Shown here: piece after piece, positions 10,450-22,171 of the stretch | How positions within the stretch are numbered: the first letter of the stretch is position 1 | Layout: each line of letters begins with the position of its first letter | Assembly: GCA_012932295.1 (NCBI GenBank) | Contig: JAAONU010000019.1 | Span: 20,965,908-21,029,907 of the forward strand | Direction of reading: 5' to 3' | DNA length: 64,000 nt | Source: Cyclina sinensis | Taxonomy: Eukaryota > Mollusca > Bivalvia > Venerida > Veneridae | Program-made: the position numbers and the translations under genes | Notes under the pieces: model-generated | Told to the model about the DNA's origin: nothing | Database searches by the model: none | The model's input: the letters and a program-made list of their open reading frames with translations, nothing else

Positions 10450-10915
10450 CCTAAACCTTTAAACACCACTGGTGACCGTGACCTTGAGCCGGCACGGTTG
10501 AGACATAACTTCTTTAACCCCCCCCCCCTCCTCCCCTCCCAACTTAAGATTGTATCATGTCCTAAATCATGATCAGGTTCATTTTCAAAATATCAGGGGA
10601 AATAATACATATATTAATTTTACAGTGATTTGACATAGGTACCATCACTTGTTTGGCTTGCTGCTCAATGTCGCTCAAACCTTTGACCTCCACTTTGACC
10701 TTGACCTTGAGCCGGCCAGTTTGGAACATAGGTTTTGCACATCGTCTTGAACGAATGAACATTTGACCAATGTTTCATGAAATTCCTTCCTGAGGTTTAA
10801 GTTCAGAAGCGGACACGAAATCCAGATGCACACACACACACACACACACGGACAGACGGACGCACTAAGACCATTTCTATATCCTCCTACCGCTATGCGG
10901 CGGGGGATAATAAAG
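10450..10915 (-). repeat. CCGTC/AAGGTCA-type dispersed repeat with (CA)n, copy A
   Basis: Read on the minus strand it follows a fixed order: a GC-rich hairpin (10,882-10,909, ccgc tat gcgg core), cgtccgtctgtccg, a TG microsatellite (10,826-10,849 as CA on the plus strand), ttcgtgtccgcttctg, and then aaggtcaaggtcaaag. The same order occurs in the repeat at 14,835-15,340. The copy B match is 57,850-58,315, with a longer CA run. Confidence 0.7.
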
Positions 10916-11849
10916 ATCAAGTTATTCATGTGCCGTTGATGCATTCCTACAATCCATTAGCATGTAAACTACCTTGTTGAAGTTACTTTTAGTGTAATAC
11001 ACAGTTGAGAATATGTTCTGTAATTTGACTCCCCCCACCCCCACCTCACCCCCAACTGGCCTGAAGGATATATAGCCTGTAACATTTTAAAAGAAAATAG
11101 CTGCTCTTTTTAGAACATTTCCCAGGAGTTTAATTGGAGTGACGCGAAGATAGGCGACAAAACGTTCACGGAGTAGTTCATTCAATCGTCCATCCATCAA
11201 ATGATTTTGGATGGAGCCATCATCAAAGATCCGTTCCCTTTGTTCTCCAACTGAATCCGCCGATTATTCTGGTTTTCATACATAACGGGCAGATAGATTT
11301 GAATTCATGAAAAACATAAAAACTATCAATTTCTGCTTCGTTACATCACAGAATGCAAGCCTGCAATCGTTTGACACGGTGCCGATACCACGTGACTTCG
11401 ATGGATATGTGTGGGTCTGAAATTTGTAAACAAAACGTCGATTAGGGTTACATTTTTTGCGATATTTCTTTTATTACTACATAATTTTTCATCGGATAAA
11501 GCTGAAGGCCCGCTCCTTTTTGTAACTCAAATTGTCCACAAATGTTTCTCGAAAATATTTTGTAGTTTTTTAGTTTTTTCACTGTATGATATAGAAACAT
11601 TTTTTATGTTTTATTTGTCACAGACGTTTTCATCTTTCATGATCGCTTTTGTTTCGTTAGAAAATAGTCGGTTTTTACTAGCTATATTTAGCTATATTTA
11701 GGATTGTAAAGATTTCGGATAATATTGCTACTTAGTCTCCGGCGCTTGGACAGCGGGTAGGTAAAAAACAAAAACACAAAGCTCAATTCTCTCGTTATCT
11801 TTAGGGAGTTTACAAATGACTACTGCTTAATAATATGGTTAAAGTAATG

Positions 11850-12240
11850 TAGCCTGGTCAGTGGTCGTGCTACACAAAATAAAAAAAAACAAACAGGTCA
11901 GTGTCGATCACAATCACTTTACAAACATAAGAAACGGCAAATTCCTCATCCCACAATCAAAAACACAACATCACATGAACTCATTCTTCCCAAGGACTAT
12001 ACATCTCTTGAACGAATTACCAACCGATATTAAGGCTACCCCAACTGTGCCAGCTTTTATCAGTTGACTAAACAAGTTTTATAGATTTTAAGTATTTAAA
12101 ATAAATGTTTAAGTAAGATCTTCAATTAAATCTTGTTTTCTTTGTTATTATCTTTTATACTTTTAATGTTCCTGACACGCGCCTGCCTAGTATAGTCAGT
12201 ATTGACTTTTGGCAGTAATATTTAAAGTTGAAGTTGAAGT
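11850..12240 (+). mobile_element. LINE 3' fragment with RT-protein C-terminus, copy A
   Basis: 11,894-12,067 reads ...RNGKFLIPQSKTQHHMNS FFPRTIHLLNELPTDIK ATPTVPAF, the typical extreme C-terminus of non-LTR retrotransposon ORF2 proteins (FFPRTI..WN.LP). It is followed by an AT-rich 3' UTR and a short (TTGAAG)-type tail at 12,225-12,240, a common LINE 3' end. It is 5'-truncated, with no reverse transcriptase core. The copy B match is 59,255-59,640. A related 3' tail occurs in the minus orientation at 22,061-22,171. Confidence 0.72.
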
Positions 12241-12423
12241 AATTAGGTTTTCCTTTTGTGCGAAGTCAATATCTTGGTATTTCAGTAATGTTTTACATTC
12301 ACAATTTCTTAAGCTGGTAAAGAAATATTAGTAATTGTAACAATTGTCCTAACTAGGTTAAAATCAGTTATTAGTGTCAACTAGTTTCGATCATAGCTAT
12401 CATCTTCCTATTTTCTATTACTT

Positions 12424-12592
12424 ATTTCAACTACTTGATCCCTCAGTCCCGCACTCAGTACTTTGCTAACTTTGCTAATTCCTACTTTCCTAGAGCCATC
12501 CGTCTCTGGAACTCCCTCCCCATAGATGTCAAAGATAGCCCCAGCCTCAGTATCTTTACATAGAGGCTGGCGGTGGTCAATATATAGATACC
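12424..12592 (+). mobile_element. Second LINE ORF2 C-terminal fragment, copy A
   Basis: Plus frame reads YFNYLIPQSRTQYFANFANS then YFPRAIRLWNSLPIDVKDSP, and ends at a TAG inside the motif (SLSIFT*RLAVVN). This is another non-LTR retrotransposon protein C-terminus, of a different family from the one 350 bp upstream. It is a fragment only. The opposite-strand open frame here is a shadow. Confidence 0.7.
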
Positions 12593-13245
12593 CTCTTCTG
12601 ACCTGTTTTATCTGTAGCATACTGTCCTTTCCTCTTTTACCTTTTATCATGTATTATTTCAAATTTCTTTAACAACTGTCTCTCTGACAAAGCAGACGAT
12701 TCGTAATCGGAAAACGATTGTTTGGCCGTACTGATTTAGATGTAGATGTTTTCTTTGTGAGAAATAGTAAGATTAGCAAAGTGTGATCGATAACAGTTGG
12801 AATAGAATTACCTAAACTACATCTCATTATTTTCTTTACTGTACAGGTCTTCAAAAATATGAAAGGGTTATAGTTACCTATTATTAGTACTAAATTTAAT
12901 TATAATTTGTCTTGAAGGACCATTTGTACACCAAAAAATCAACATTGACTGAAAAAAAGAGAGGACACACAGTATCTTCCATGGTGATCATGAATATAGT
13001 AGAGGACCATTAGAGTCAAGTGAATTTGCTACAAAGACAAAAAAAACGTGGAAGAGGATCAAGTACCCCAACAAAGAAGCCTCCCTGCCAGCCATAAAAA
13101 ACAATCATTTGTAAGCACATAACTTATATCAAAATATGTTATTTTGGTCATTAACAATACTTGACATTCTGAAATATCTTTATTTCATTGATATGTGAAA
13201 ACATATATTACTATCATTAGCTGAGTAGAAAAAAATGTTATTATG

Positions 13246-13400
13246 ACTGGCTGGTTAGCTCAGTTGGTAACAGATCAAACACAGTTTGTTAGGACATGGA
13301 ATTGAATCCTGGATAGTACATACTTAGAAAGCACCGGTTTGGTAAAAGCATAGTGCACACAGGAAATGGTCTCATAAGCACAATTAAAAAACTCTGCGTC
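13246..13400 (+). mobile_element. tRNA-derived SINE, copy A
   Basis: The sequence has an RNA polymerase III A box (tagctcagttgg, 13,256-13,267) and a degenerate B box (gaattgaatcc, 13,299-13,309) at tRNA-like spacing, followed by a non-tRNA body. It does not fold as a tRNA: there is no acceptor stem and the anticodon arm is lost. It lies in an intron of the DUF6589-like pseudogene. The copy B match is 60,648-60,802. Confidence 0.65.
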
Positions 13401-14834
13401 TTTGGGCAAAATTAGTTTTCATGCACTTTCCTTGTTATTCACTTATTGCATAATGTTCATTGTTGATATACACTTGAATTTATTGATTTTATTGTAAAAT
13501 TTACACAATAAATGGCATTGTTTTGTTAATTAAGGACACCAAAGGGCAGAGGAACAACCAGGGTTGGTCAACGGAAAAGAAAGATTTTCTGACTACATAT
13601 GTTGGATGTACTCCAAGATTAGAAGGTACCCCTTTGTTAGAATATTAGAAAGTATGTGCATTTATTCCTCACAACTGCAGAAATGGTAAATATTGGTTGA
13701 AAACTATCGTTATGATATCTTCTTTGTTGGTAATATCATACTTATTTTCATTCAAAACAAGCTTTTTCTTAAAAATGAAAGACTTCATGTTCTTAAATCT
13801 TAATCAGTTAGTACAAAGGTAAAGCAGAACCTTACAGTTGGTAATTCTATCACAAAACAATGGTTTACTGAGAGCCATTGATTATCTGATGGAGAATACA
13901 AAATTTTCAGGGTGTATAATTTTCATGTACATTTCATTAAATCAACAACTGTTTAGCATGCAATATTATTGTATGCCAACCTCATGTTTGTTTTTCATTT
14001 ACATTTGTTATTTTCATGGTTATGATGTACACAAATTACTCCATCATGAATTGCTTTATAGAAGCGCACTGAGATGACTTTGTAACTAAGGTTGCCTCTT
14101 GATTATTATTATTATTACTGTTATTATTATTTATAATTATTATTATCTTTTTATCATATGTATTATTCGAATTATATGTTTGTTTTCAGGGAATTCATGC
14201 AAAAGTGTTGCACAGCGCCTCCTAATTTCACCTGCTACTACTCAATGTTCTCAACCAAAGGAACACGATGATGTCAGAACGGTTGATACACAAACAGATT
14301 CCATTATGTCTGGGTATGTTGTGTACATATGGAAACTATTTCACTCGGGTTTACTTTTAAATTGAAATTTTCTAAAGAATTGTCAATGGACTACTTATAA
14401 TTGGTCATTTACCAATTACTACATGTACATGATAAGACAAAAGATAACCATATATTTCTGTGAATTCTGTTTTCCATCACATAAATATTATGTCTGTTTC
14501 TGCATGGTAAAGAAGGGTTGGCATTATAATTGCCAGCTGGTAAATTTCGGCATGGTAAATGAAGTTAAAATCAGCTGAAATGGCATTTATGTGATGTGAA
14601 TATGATTTTTTCCAGGACATTTTTGATCACTTTTCTTGATGGTTATGTATTTCCACATTCTAAAGCTGGATTTTTTTAACATTTGGACAATGAATTTTTA
14701 GTGTGTCACTGTCTTCAGCTAAATAAAAATTAGTCCCAATTGCAACTTTATGCTTCAGCATGAAGCTTCACTTGTGGCTATAACTTAAGAAATGTAAAGT
14801 ATTCTTGTAACAAATGAAGAAATAAGTAATAAGT

Positions 14835-15340
14835 CCCCTTCCGCAAAGCGGAGGTGATTATAGGATTGTCCTCCGTCTGTCCGTCCGTCTGTCCATCCGT
14901 AACACTTTCGTGTCCGCTCCATAACTTTTAAACCGCTGAAATTTTTTGAAATAACTTGGCACAAGTGATCACCATTATGAGACGATGTGCATAGCGCAAT
15001 AATTGGGTTGCTACCCACATGGTTCAGGTCAGAGTTAAAGTTCAAATATCCACATTTCACGTCTGCTCTATAACTTACTAACTTGGCTTACGAAAAGTTT
15101 TTAATTACTTTGCACAAATGATCACCACTATGACACGATGTGCAGAATCCAGCATCCAGTTTGCTCCCCCCAAGGTCAAGGTTAAATGTTCTCCATAACT
15201 TTTTGACTTTATGGAAGATTTTAAATAACTTGGCATAAATAATTACTATCATGAGACTATGTGCTTCTAATATGCATGGCACATCAAGGTCATGGTTGGT
15301 TAAAGGTCAAAAAGTACACATTCATGTCCGCTGCGGTCGG
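14835..15340 (+). repeat. CCGTC/hairpin-type dispersed repeat, copy A
   Basis: It begins with a small hairpin (cttccgc aaa gcggagg, 14,838-14,854), then gtccgtctgtccatccg, ttcgtgtccgctccataact and repeated units of about 125 bp (ataactttt ... cttggcacaa.tgatcac.atatga.acgatgtgc; aaggtcaaggtt). Three units are visible. It follows the same block order as 10,450-10,915. The copy B match is 62,250-62,735, where eight bases of the gtccgtc run are missing. Confidence 0.72.
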
Positions 15341-17014
15341 GGATTTAGCTGCCCTTCAGACTGCCTTGTTACATTTTATATAACTGAAAGTTTATCTTCT
15401 CTATTTTTACTTTACGTAATATTTCATGATCTGCAATGTGTAAATGACAATCCCTATAAAACAGTTTTTAATGCATTTGAGCATTTTGACATACTGACCC
15501 ATTAAGTGAATAACAAAATAGCGTTATTGCTTAGTGTTGATTACTTTATACTAAAGTCTGTGTGTAGTTTAGAGTCTTTATCTAAGAGGTTTTTAAAAAA
15601 ATATGATCGAACCTTGAATTTAAAATCATAACAAATTAATTTTTTAATGGATAAAGTTGCTACTGATTTCTGTTTTGAGTGGCCATGAGAACATCCAGAT
15701 AGGACTCAAAGCTGTGACCTAGAGTTGGCGGGGAAACCTTTTAACTTCTACAATATTTCCATTTCTTTCTATGTTTTCAAGCAGTGATACATTAATCATA
15801 TTTTCTAAAAATTCAGGCAATGGTACACTTGGACAGATAGCCAGGGCAGTTTTAGGAACAATGTCCTTAGGTGAGGAGCTCAAAAAGCTACTTATATTTG
15901 ACACTGAAATGGAAGCTCGGGAATGTGCAAATAAAGGAAGTGTCTTATATTTTAAAAACTATGATAGCTTGATACATTTTAAATGGGAAAACATCATAGC
16001 TGAACTAACAGAAAAACAACAGTTCCTTGCTGAACTTCTCATGGCCATTTCTTTCAAGAGATCGAATCGGAAACACCAAAGCAACTGAAGCTCTTATACC
16101 TGTGATAGGTATCACATACTCAATGCTGATGAAGCAGCGTTATAAAGCTCTTAATGGTACACAGAAGATGTTGTCAATTGCACTGGCCAATGAACAAACA
16201 CATCAAAAGGTATTAATGCATGAAACTGTTACAAAGTTATTGACCATTCCATTGTTCTTGAAATTTGTTTTTTCTGATTAGTTTTAATTTTCCATTTATT
16301 TTGTTTCATGTTTCAAAATAGATATGCTTTGCAAACGGTTCTTGATATAAGTTTTATTTAAGAAGATGATTGGAAATTACATATAACTTACAGTTCTTTC
16401 TTCAAGAGTTATGGTTGAGTTCTGTCCATGGTTGAAACCTATCTCATCTGTTTTATATGAACCTATAGCTCTAGTTCCGGAGGATTTGAAAAGAAAAGGT
16501 GAGGTTATCCCTTTACCAGTTATGCACAAGAATGAGCAAAAGTATTCTGAAGCGGTAGACATTCTAGTGTCTAATCAAGAATTATGTGAGGATACATATA
16601 AAGCTGCAGAAATAGATTTTGAAAAGGTTCATATTGGTGGACACATTGTTACATTTGAAAAATCTTCAAATGGCTGTATTAACACTGTTTTACCAAATTC
16701 TGTATGATGAGTGTCACACTGATCTTTTCACTTTACACAGTCAAAAGGTTCGACTATTAAGAAAGGATTCCAATGGTTATGATGTAAAAAAATCATTATG
16801 ATAGCTGTAAAGAACTTGCTATTTCTGTGGTGAAAGGCTATATAGTTCAAGCTGCATTAGAACACTTTGGCTTGCAAAGAACAAACTCAAAGCCAGACTT
16901 AGTCCCCGACTTCCTGAATATGGCTGATGACGATAGAAAAACTGGTTAGTAACTGACATATCACCTATCATTAATCAGGTTCTTTCAGTCAGTAAGAAAA
17001 TAGTAAGTGGTACA

Positions 17015-18327
17015 TATACTACTCAAAATTTGATAGGAATCACTTTTTATTTCTTAAACATCTTTTTAATGATAACCTCAAGATAACTGATTTTTTCTCA
17101 TACATGTAGTTTATGCATATGGCAAAGCCGACCTGTCCAGCGGATTTTGATTGTTTACCTGTACATGGCTCGAGATGCACGGGAAAAGCTATACCCCTGG
17201 AAAAGTGGTGCACTGCGGGCATGTACCTGCATGTACACATCCATTTTATTCAGACTTCGCTTGTGCATGGTGACGTTTATATCGAACCTAGCACTGGTCA
17301 TGGCAAATCTACGGCAAAGACGGCATATTGACGATGAGGATATGAATAGGGGAGTAGGGATGCTTGAGGCTGGGCGTTCCAAACGGCACGTGGCAGGTGT
17401 CCTTGGGGTGTCCCAGAGCACCGTTGCCAGGATGTGGCGACGGTTTCAAACTTACGGGCATGTCACGCATAGGCATGGCGGAGGGCGTCAGAGGTCCACA
17501 ACTCGGCGTGAGGACAGGTTTATTGTCGATGTCATCGCTTTGTTACCGCTACTGCCCTCCAGAATGACTTCCAGAATGCCACTGGTGTAAGACTTTCCAC
17601 TCAAACCATCAGGAACCGTCTTCATACAGCTGGCATGAGGGCTAGAAGGCCAACAATCCGAATCCCATTGACGCGAAACCACATCCAGGCACGTCTTCAA
17701 TGGGCCCGCGATCACGCCTGGTGGACGCTGCATGACTGGAGTCTTGATTTTGTGTGGACCTCACTGATAGGTGAGTGCGGGTATGGAAATCTGCCAATGA
17801 GCGTTTGGCACCCGTATGTTTTGCTACCCATGACCGTCATGGCGTGGGCTCGGTCATGGTGTGGGCGGGCATTAGCATGCACGGAAGAACGGACCTGCAC
17901 ATTGTTCAAAACGGCACACTGCAATATCTGCTCGTCCAGTCCAGCCAACAACGGTCCCTGAGCTACAGCAGGCCCTTCTGGACGAGGGGGCTCGACTCCC
18001 ACAACAAAGCATCCGGAGACTCATTAGCAGCATGAGAAGGCGGTGCAGAGCAGTAATCCAAGCAAACGGACACCACAAAAATTCAGGCCATAGACTTGAT
18101 TTTTCCAAAAGGTTCCATTTTATCTCCTGTCTGTGTTATCCCAAATTTGTGCCCCCCCCCCCCCCCCCCATGGCTCAGTCTCTGTCACGCTTCAACGATT
18201 AACAGACTTACTCATTTTTTGGTACCAAATATTTTCAGAATCACAACAAAAAAATATAACCTTTCAACCGTATGTAGTAAATATACACATTCTTATAAGT
18301 GATCCCTATCAAATTTTGTGTAGTATA
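17015..18327 (+). mobile_element. Second Tc1-like element, internally deleted
   Basis: Inverted ends: TATACTACTCAAAATTTGAT at the left (17,015 on) and, at the right, aagtgatccctatcaaattt tgtgtagtata, whose reverse complement matches with about four changes over 30 bp. The flanks are TA, and as for the element at 8.0 kb the target is a TATATA-type site. It lies in an intron-like gap of the DUF6589-like gene, between coding pieces ending near 16,946 and resuming at 18,451. The transposase inside is broken. Confidence 0.82.
17299..18085 (+). pseudogene. Tc1-like transposase, frameshifted and internally deleted
   Basis: The N-terminus is clear: ATG at 17,299 (MANLRQRRHIDDEDMNRGVG), the HTH segment VAGVLGVSQSTVARMWRRF and a degenerate GRPR linker (GGGRQRSTTRR). 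A frameshift follows near 17,540, then LSTQTIRNRLHTAGMRARRP (about 17,594-17,653) and, shifted again, GVGSVMVWAGISMHGRTDLH. From about 17,935 the frame jumps to the family's C-terminus (ISSMRRRCRAVIQANGGH, ending near 18,080). The stretch with the second catalytic D (QDNARPH) and the E is missing and the first D motif is destroyed, so it cannot encode an active enzyme. It is a different subfamily from the intact copy. Confidence 0.85.
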
Positions 18328-18890
18328 TATTGAAGAAACTTGTCCAGATGTGGTTCAGAGTTATGCCACAGTTTTGTAGGAACTAGGATTGGTGTTTCTT
18401 GAACTTTGTGATATTGTGAAGTCGCCAAATAGGGAGGACTAATAACATGTATGAAATATTTAATGCTCATTATGAAAAGCCATAACAATAAATCAAAATA
18501 TGCCCTTGAAATCCTTAGATTTCTCTGCCAACAGTTGGCTCTTTCGAGTCCAAAGGAAGCAAGTGAAGCTGTTTATGGGCTATTTGTAAACACTGGAACA
18601 ACTATTATCCCTGCAGACTTGCAGATGAAACACCTAGTAAGGATAACTAAAATCCACCTACGTTCAATGTGTTCCAATGTAACTGATTAGTCTTTGGTGG
18701 AGGAGTGGTGCTTTTTTTTGGAATGAATGAATTAAGTGTTGTGTTTGACAAGGGAACATCTGTTATTACACGAGCACAGAAACACAAACGCATTTCATCC
18801 ATTGAAGATGAGTTTAAAATTTTAAGTGATCTAAAATCAATAAAACCATTTACAAAAAAAAAACCGGTAGGCAAGCAGAATCCTTGACAA

Positions 18891-19591
18891 AAATAACAAA
18901 GAACCCTATTTCCAAGCTGTGCATGGCTGACTTTAAAATGTGGATAAACAGTACCAAAAGAACTTTTTCTTTGAACTGTAGAACATTTAGGTATCACAGA
19001 GAAAAAATATGTAAGCAATAAATTGAGACAGTCAGTCACTTGTAAATGGCATGGGCCGTTCATTTGGCCTAGTGTTCATTGTTTCTGTTGTTCCATTTTT
19101 TTTCGGTGGATTTGTTTGTTTGAATAGTTACATCCCATTTACTCCGTTTTTCAAGGAAAGCGGAAAACAATATATTTGAGATCAACTCTTTTTGGAAATC
19201 CTACTGCTAAAAAGAATATTTTGAACATGTGTTGCTTTTTTCAGAATTGTCAAATATTTATTTTATTTTTAATGAATCGGATGGTAAGACAAATGCACAG
19301 TACATTTTCAAATTATTGTCGGAATTGCCTCTTAAAGATATATTATGCCTAAGTTTCAAAAACAAATAACTACTACACCTTTTCTATGTAAATATAAAAT
19401 AAACATGTTTGAGTACACATAAATTAGATATGTTGCGTTTAAAACTCTACACACTATACATGTAGGTAAACACAGTATAAATGCATAGTGTCATTAACAA
19501 AACTGGCAGTTTTTTTTAAGAAAGCACAAAAATAACATGACATATAATAGGGAATGCAGCTTCCCATACATAGTGTGTGTATTCTAGTACC
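18891..19591. other. Noncoding gap between DUF6589-like and RecQ-like remnants
   Basis: AT-rich sequence. A frame on the minus strand (18,647-19,063) is a shadow of the DUF6589-like tail. I see no gene. Confidence 0.5.
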
Positions 19592-21432
19592 CTAATTTGA
19601 CATTTTCAATAAGAATTTCCAAGATTTCAAATTATTTCTGCAATAAAAATATTTTATGCAAAGATAGGCATAGTATATCTTTAATGCCACTAAATGCAAA
19701 TAAATTTTATTTATGCACTGGGAATAGTTGATAGCACTGACGTACTGATAGCTCTTTGCACTGTTGTTGTAGTACAGGATAGCTTGAGAACGTGTGCCAG
19801 CTCTACCACACCTTCCAATCTCTTGAATATAGGCTGAAGCAATATTACAGAAATGTAAAAGATTATTAATCATATAATAGCAAAATTAATTGTTTTAAAA
19901 ATTAAAACATGAAGTTTGACTATGGCCATCCTTGTTTTTAGGAAATGTTACTATATTAACATTTGCGTTCAAGTAAAGTATAATTTATATGTATGTCTGC
20001 TTAAATTGAGTTCTTACTTTCTAGTGTAAAAGGTGGACCAGCATGTATTACACGCTTTACATGTTTCAAGTCTGCGACCATCATTCTTAATTGATAAAGA
20101 CTTATTTTCCTCTTGTACAAATACTGAGTGAGAACTATATGATTTGCATTGTGGTAAGAAGAACAGCAAAATGTAATATGTCAATTAACAAAATGATGAT
20201 AGATATATTACTTCTTTACTGAAAGTAATTCAACATATTTCCATTTATTATGTTACTAAAAGCATGTTTAGAATATAGAATATATAGATCAGTTCTTCTA
20301 GCTTTGATATATAATATTGCAAGGTTTATTCAGATTATTTATTATTTTTTACTCAGGTCTGTGGCTTTCATATAATGATACTGATCATCTTAACCCAAAC
20401 TGTACACAATATTATGTGCAATAAACTAAATATATTATTTCATATATAATGCTTGTCCTTTACTTCAGTTTTTTGCTCTGGAAAATTACACTGCAATTAT
20501 TACATCATAAACTTCAATACACAAATGCTTTTATTGCCATTATCAAAGATTTCTAAATGAAATAAAAAAAAAACTTGCCTTCGCATTGTTGTTTTCCATG
20601 GAAGAATGAAACATTACCACTCTTGAATTTTCGGGCTTATTATCTCCTGCATAAAAACTATCTGCTAGAACCTCTCTCGCCATCTCATAGCCATACCCTA
20701 TCCACTGGATTGATTTACAATATATCACAGTGACTGGAAAATCTTCTGCCTTAACACTGAGTTCATGCAGCACATGTTCAAAACCATAATCATAAGGTGT
20801 ACTGGCAGAATTTCCTTTAGAAACAGCACTTGGTCGCTTTAATACAATCAGCTCTATGTTTGATTTAGTCGGAGAGGCACACACAGTCTCACAGTCTTTC
20901 ATAAGTAAAATAGTCATATATCTATCATCATTTTGTTAATTGACAAACTGTGACAGTTACAGGAAGTGCTAATATTTGGCAAGGGAAAACTGACCTTAGA
21001 CTAGAGATCTTCGTATAATCTGACCTAAAAATTATCACTCAATCCAGTATGCAATGGGCCTCATCCACAGCTAGATAAATTTTAACTTATTTAAACTATC
21101 ACATGTGAATAGTTCAATCAGTTTTCTATTATTAACAATATCCTCTGGATGAGCATATAAGTACTTTATGGTTCCTGTTACAATTTTATTTAAGTCACTT
21201 CTTTTTAATAGACACATCCAAGTCCAAGTTTTTGAACTTCTTGAACAATTATAGCATTCAAGGGTACAATTATAATCACTAAACAATTGGCATTAACAAA
21301 TGGCAAAAGTTCATATATTAGTGATTTCACATACCCTGTGGGTAATGAACAAAAACAATCTTTCATAGATGTTAAAACATCAAGTGCCTTTTCTTGGAGA
21401 CATTTCAGAAATGTTGGTTTTGTACTGCTCAT
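19592..21432 (-). pseudogene. RecQ-family DNA helicase, decayed
   Basis: Helicase motifs appear in order on the minus strand. The N-terminus (21,432 down) reads LQEKALDVLTSMKDCFCSLP followed by TGYVKSLIYELLPF; this is motif I (Walker A), where the essential TGxGKS is TGYVKS. After a frameshift come KRSDLNKIVTGTIKYLYAHP and EDIVNNRKLIELF, then the DEAH box (LAVDEAHCILD, near 21,040-21,070), followed by a stop and FRSDYTKIS. The second RecA-like domain has FPVTVIYCKSIQWIGYGYEM and SRVVMFHSSM (20,543-20,917), and motif VI is AYIQEIGRCGRAGTRSQAIL (19,820-19,860). RecQ enzymes unwind DNA 3'-to-5' in the nucleus. Introns are suggested by wide gaps. The lost Walker glycine and the stops mean it is dead. 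Confidence 0.8.
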
Positions 21433-22060
21433 TAAAAGCTGCTAAGGCCAGAGAATACTTACATTCCTGAAAGGAAAAAATGACTTGGCTGAAGGTCATA
21501 TAATATTACACCTCACATGAGTTTGTTTCTTCAAATGGCCATACATATATAAATCATTTGCCAATCAAGAATAATACCCTGCGGTGTGCACATGCATGTA
21601 CATGTGTATGTGTTTGCTTTATTTATTCAGGTACATGTAACTGGGAAAAAAACAAGTTTGGGAAAACATACAAAAAATATATCATTTATAATAAACTTAC
21701 AGTACATATAGAAATAATCTAATTATAAAAAAGCATGATATATATCAGTAATGTTTTCCTTTCTGCACCAAATACCCAACAAAAAATATTTAGTAAGTAA
21801 GTATTAATTAATTAAATTAAGTAAGAATGGTGCAATAAATAGAACACTTAAGCTGAAAGAGCTTGATTTTAAAGCACCAATGTTTGCAACAAGACAAGTG
21901 TGCGTATTTCAAGACATTTTAAAATATAATAAAGATAGAATAGGTCCTTGGTTTCTGGCCCCCCTCCATGTTTTAAAATGTTGTTTTTTCCCGATATTGT
22001 AAATTCATGTATAATACTATAATATACTATAATATTAATGCACGTATAATACAGCCAAAA
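21433..22060. other. Noncoding gap between helicase remnants
   Basis: AT-rich sequence with no coding fragment recognised. The missing N-terminal (Walker A) exon of the PIF1-like gene might be expected between here and 22,790, but I did not find it. Confidence 0.4.
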
Positions 22061-22171
22061 TTTCAACTTCAACTTATTATTGCCAAAAGTAAATACTGAA
22101 ACACAGAGAGCAATAACAGCTCTACAAGAATTTCTTTTTAAGTTATTAGGTTTACAAATAATTATAAACAT
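22061..22171 (-). mobile_element. LINE 3' tail, minus orientation
   Basis: On the minus strand it reads gtatttacttttggcaataa followed by the tail taagttgaagttgaaa, closely like the end of the LINE fragment at 12,195-12,240 (gtattgacttttggcagtaa ... agttgaagttgaag). It is a short 5'-truncated insertion lying between the RecQ-like and PIF1-like remnants. Confidence 0.6.

Larger units (their letters stand above)
1..16597. repeat. Segmental duplication, copy A
   Basis: Direct-orientation match to 51,522-64,000. The copies start in step (1 matches 51,522), and the offset falls from about 51,559 at SLC16 exon 1 to 48,908 at 6.46 kb and 47,402 from 12.4 kb onward, because copy A has extra DNA: the 2.13-2.94 kb segment, two 54-bp arrays and a Tc1-like element. 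Where they align the copies differ by roughly one or two bases per hundred by eye; for example one base differs across 6,463-6,678 and its match. The copy runs off the left edge, and the match ends only because the window ends. Either a tandem duplication or two haplotypes joined by the assembler could explain it. Confidence 0.93.
12926..18890 (+). pseudogene. DUF6589-like gene, decayed, multi-exon
   Basis: Fragments read in order as a protein of the kind annotated as DUF6589 in molluscs, cnidarians and basidiomycetes (recognised from memory; function unknown, probably element-derived). Basic AT-hook-like pieces come first: QKKRGRGSSTPTKKPP (about 13,040-13,090) and TPKGRGTTRVGQRKRK (about 13,536-13,590). 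Then an exon with clean splice sites at 14,190-14,313, an exon from an acceptor at 15,816 (GTLGQIARAVLGTMSLGEEL ...) to about 16,208, and an exon from about 16,393 (VLYEPIALVPEDLKRKGEVI, then PLPVMHKNEQKYSEAVDI). Frameshifted VQAALEHFGLQ follows at 16,800-16,950, and after a nested Tc1-like element come C-terminal pieces at 18,451-18,690 (KYALEILRFLCQQLALSSPK) and 18,705-18,890. Frameshifts near 16,060 and 16,650 and several stops make it a pseudogene. Confidence 0.62.

Noticed and set aside
11411..11701. 96-aa hydrophobic frame
   Set aside because: T-rich DNA gives apparent hydrophobic residues; no ATG at the frame start and no supporting features.
12408..12650. 80-aa minus-strand frame (repeated at 59,810)
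   Set aside because: Antisense of the LINE C-terminal fragment, which makes better sense on the plus strand.
13246..13330. tRNA gene
   Set aside because: A and B boxes are present but there is no acceptor stem or anticodon arm; best read as a SINE head.
18647..19063. 138-aa minus-strand frame
   Set aside because: Shadow of the DUF6589-like C-terminal pieces on the plus strand.
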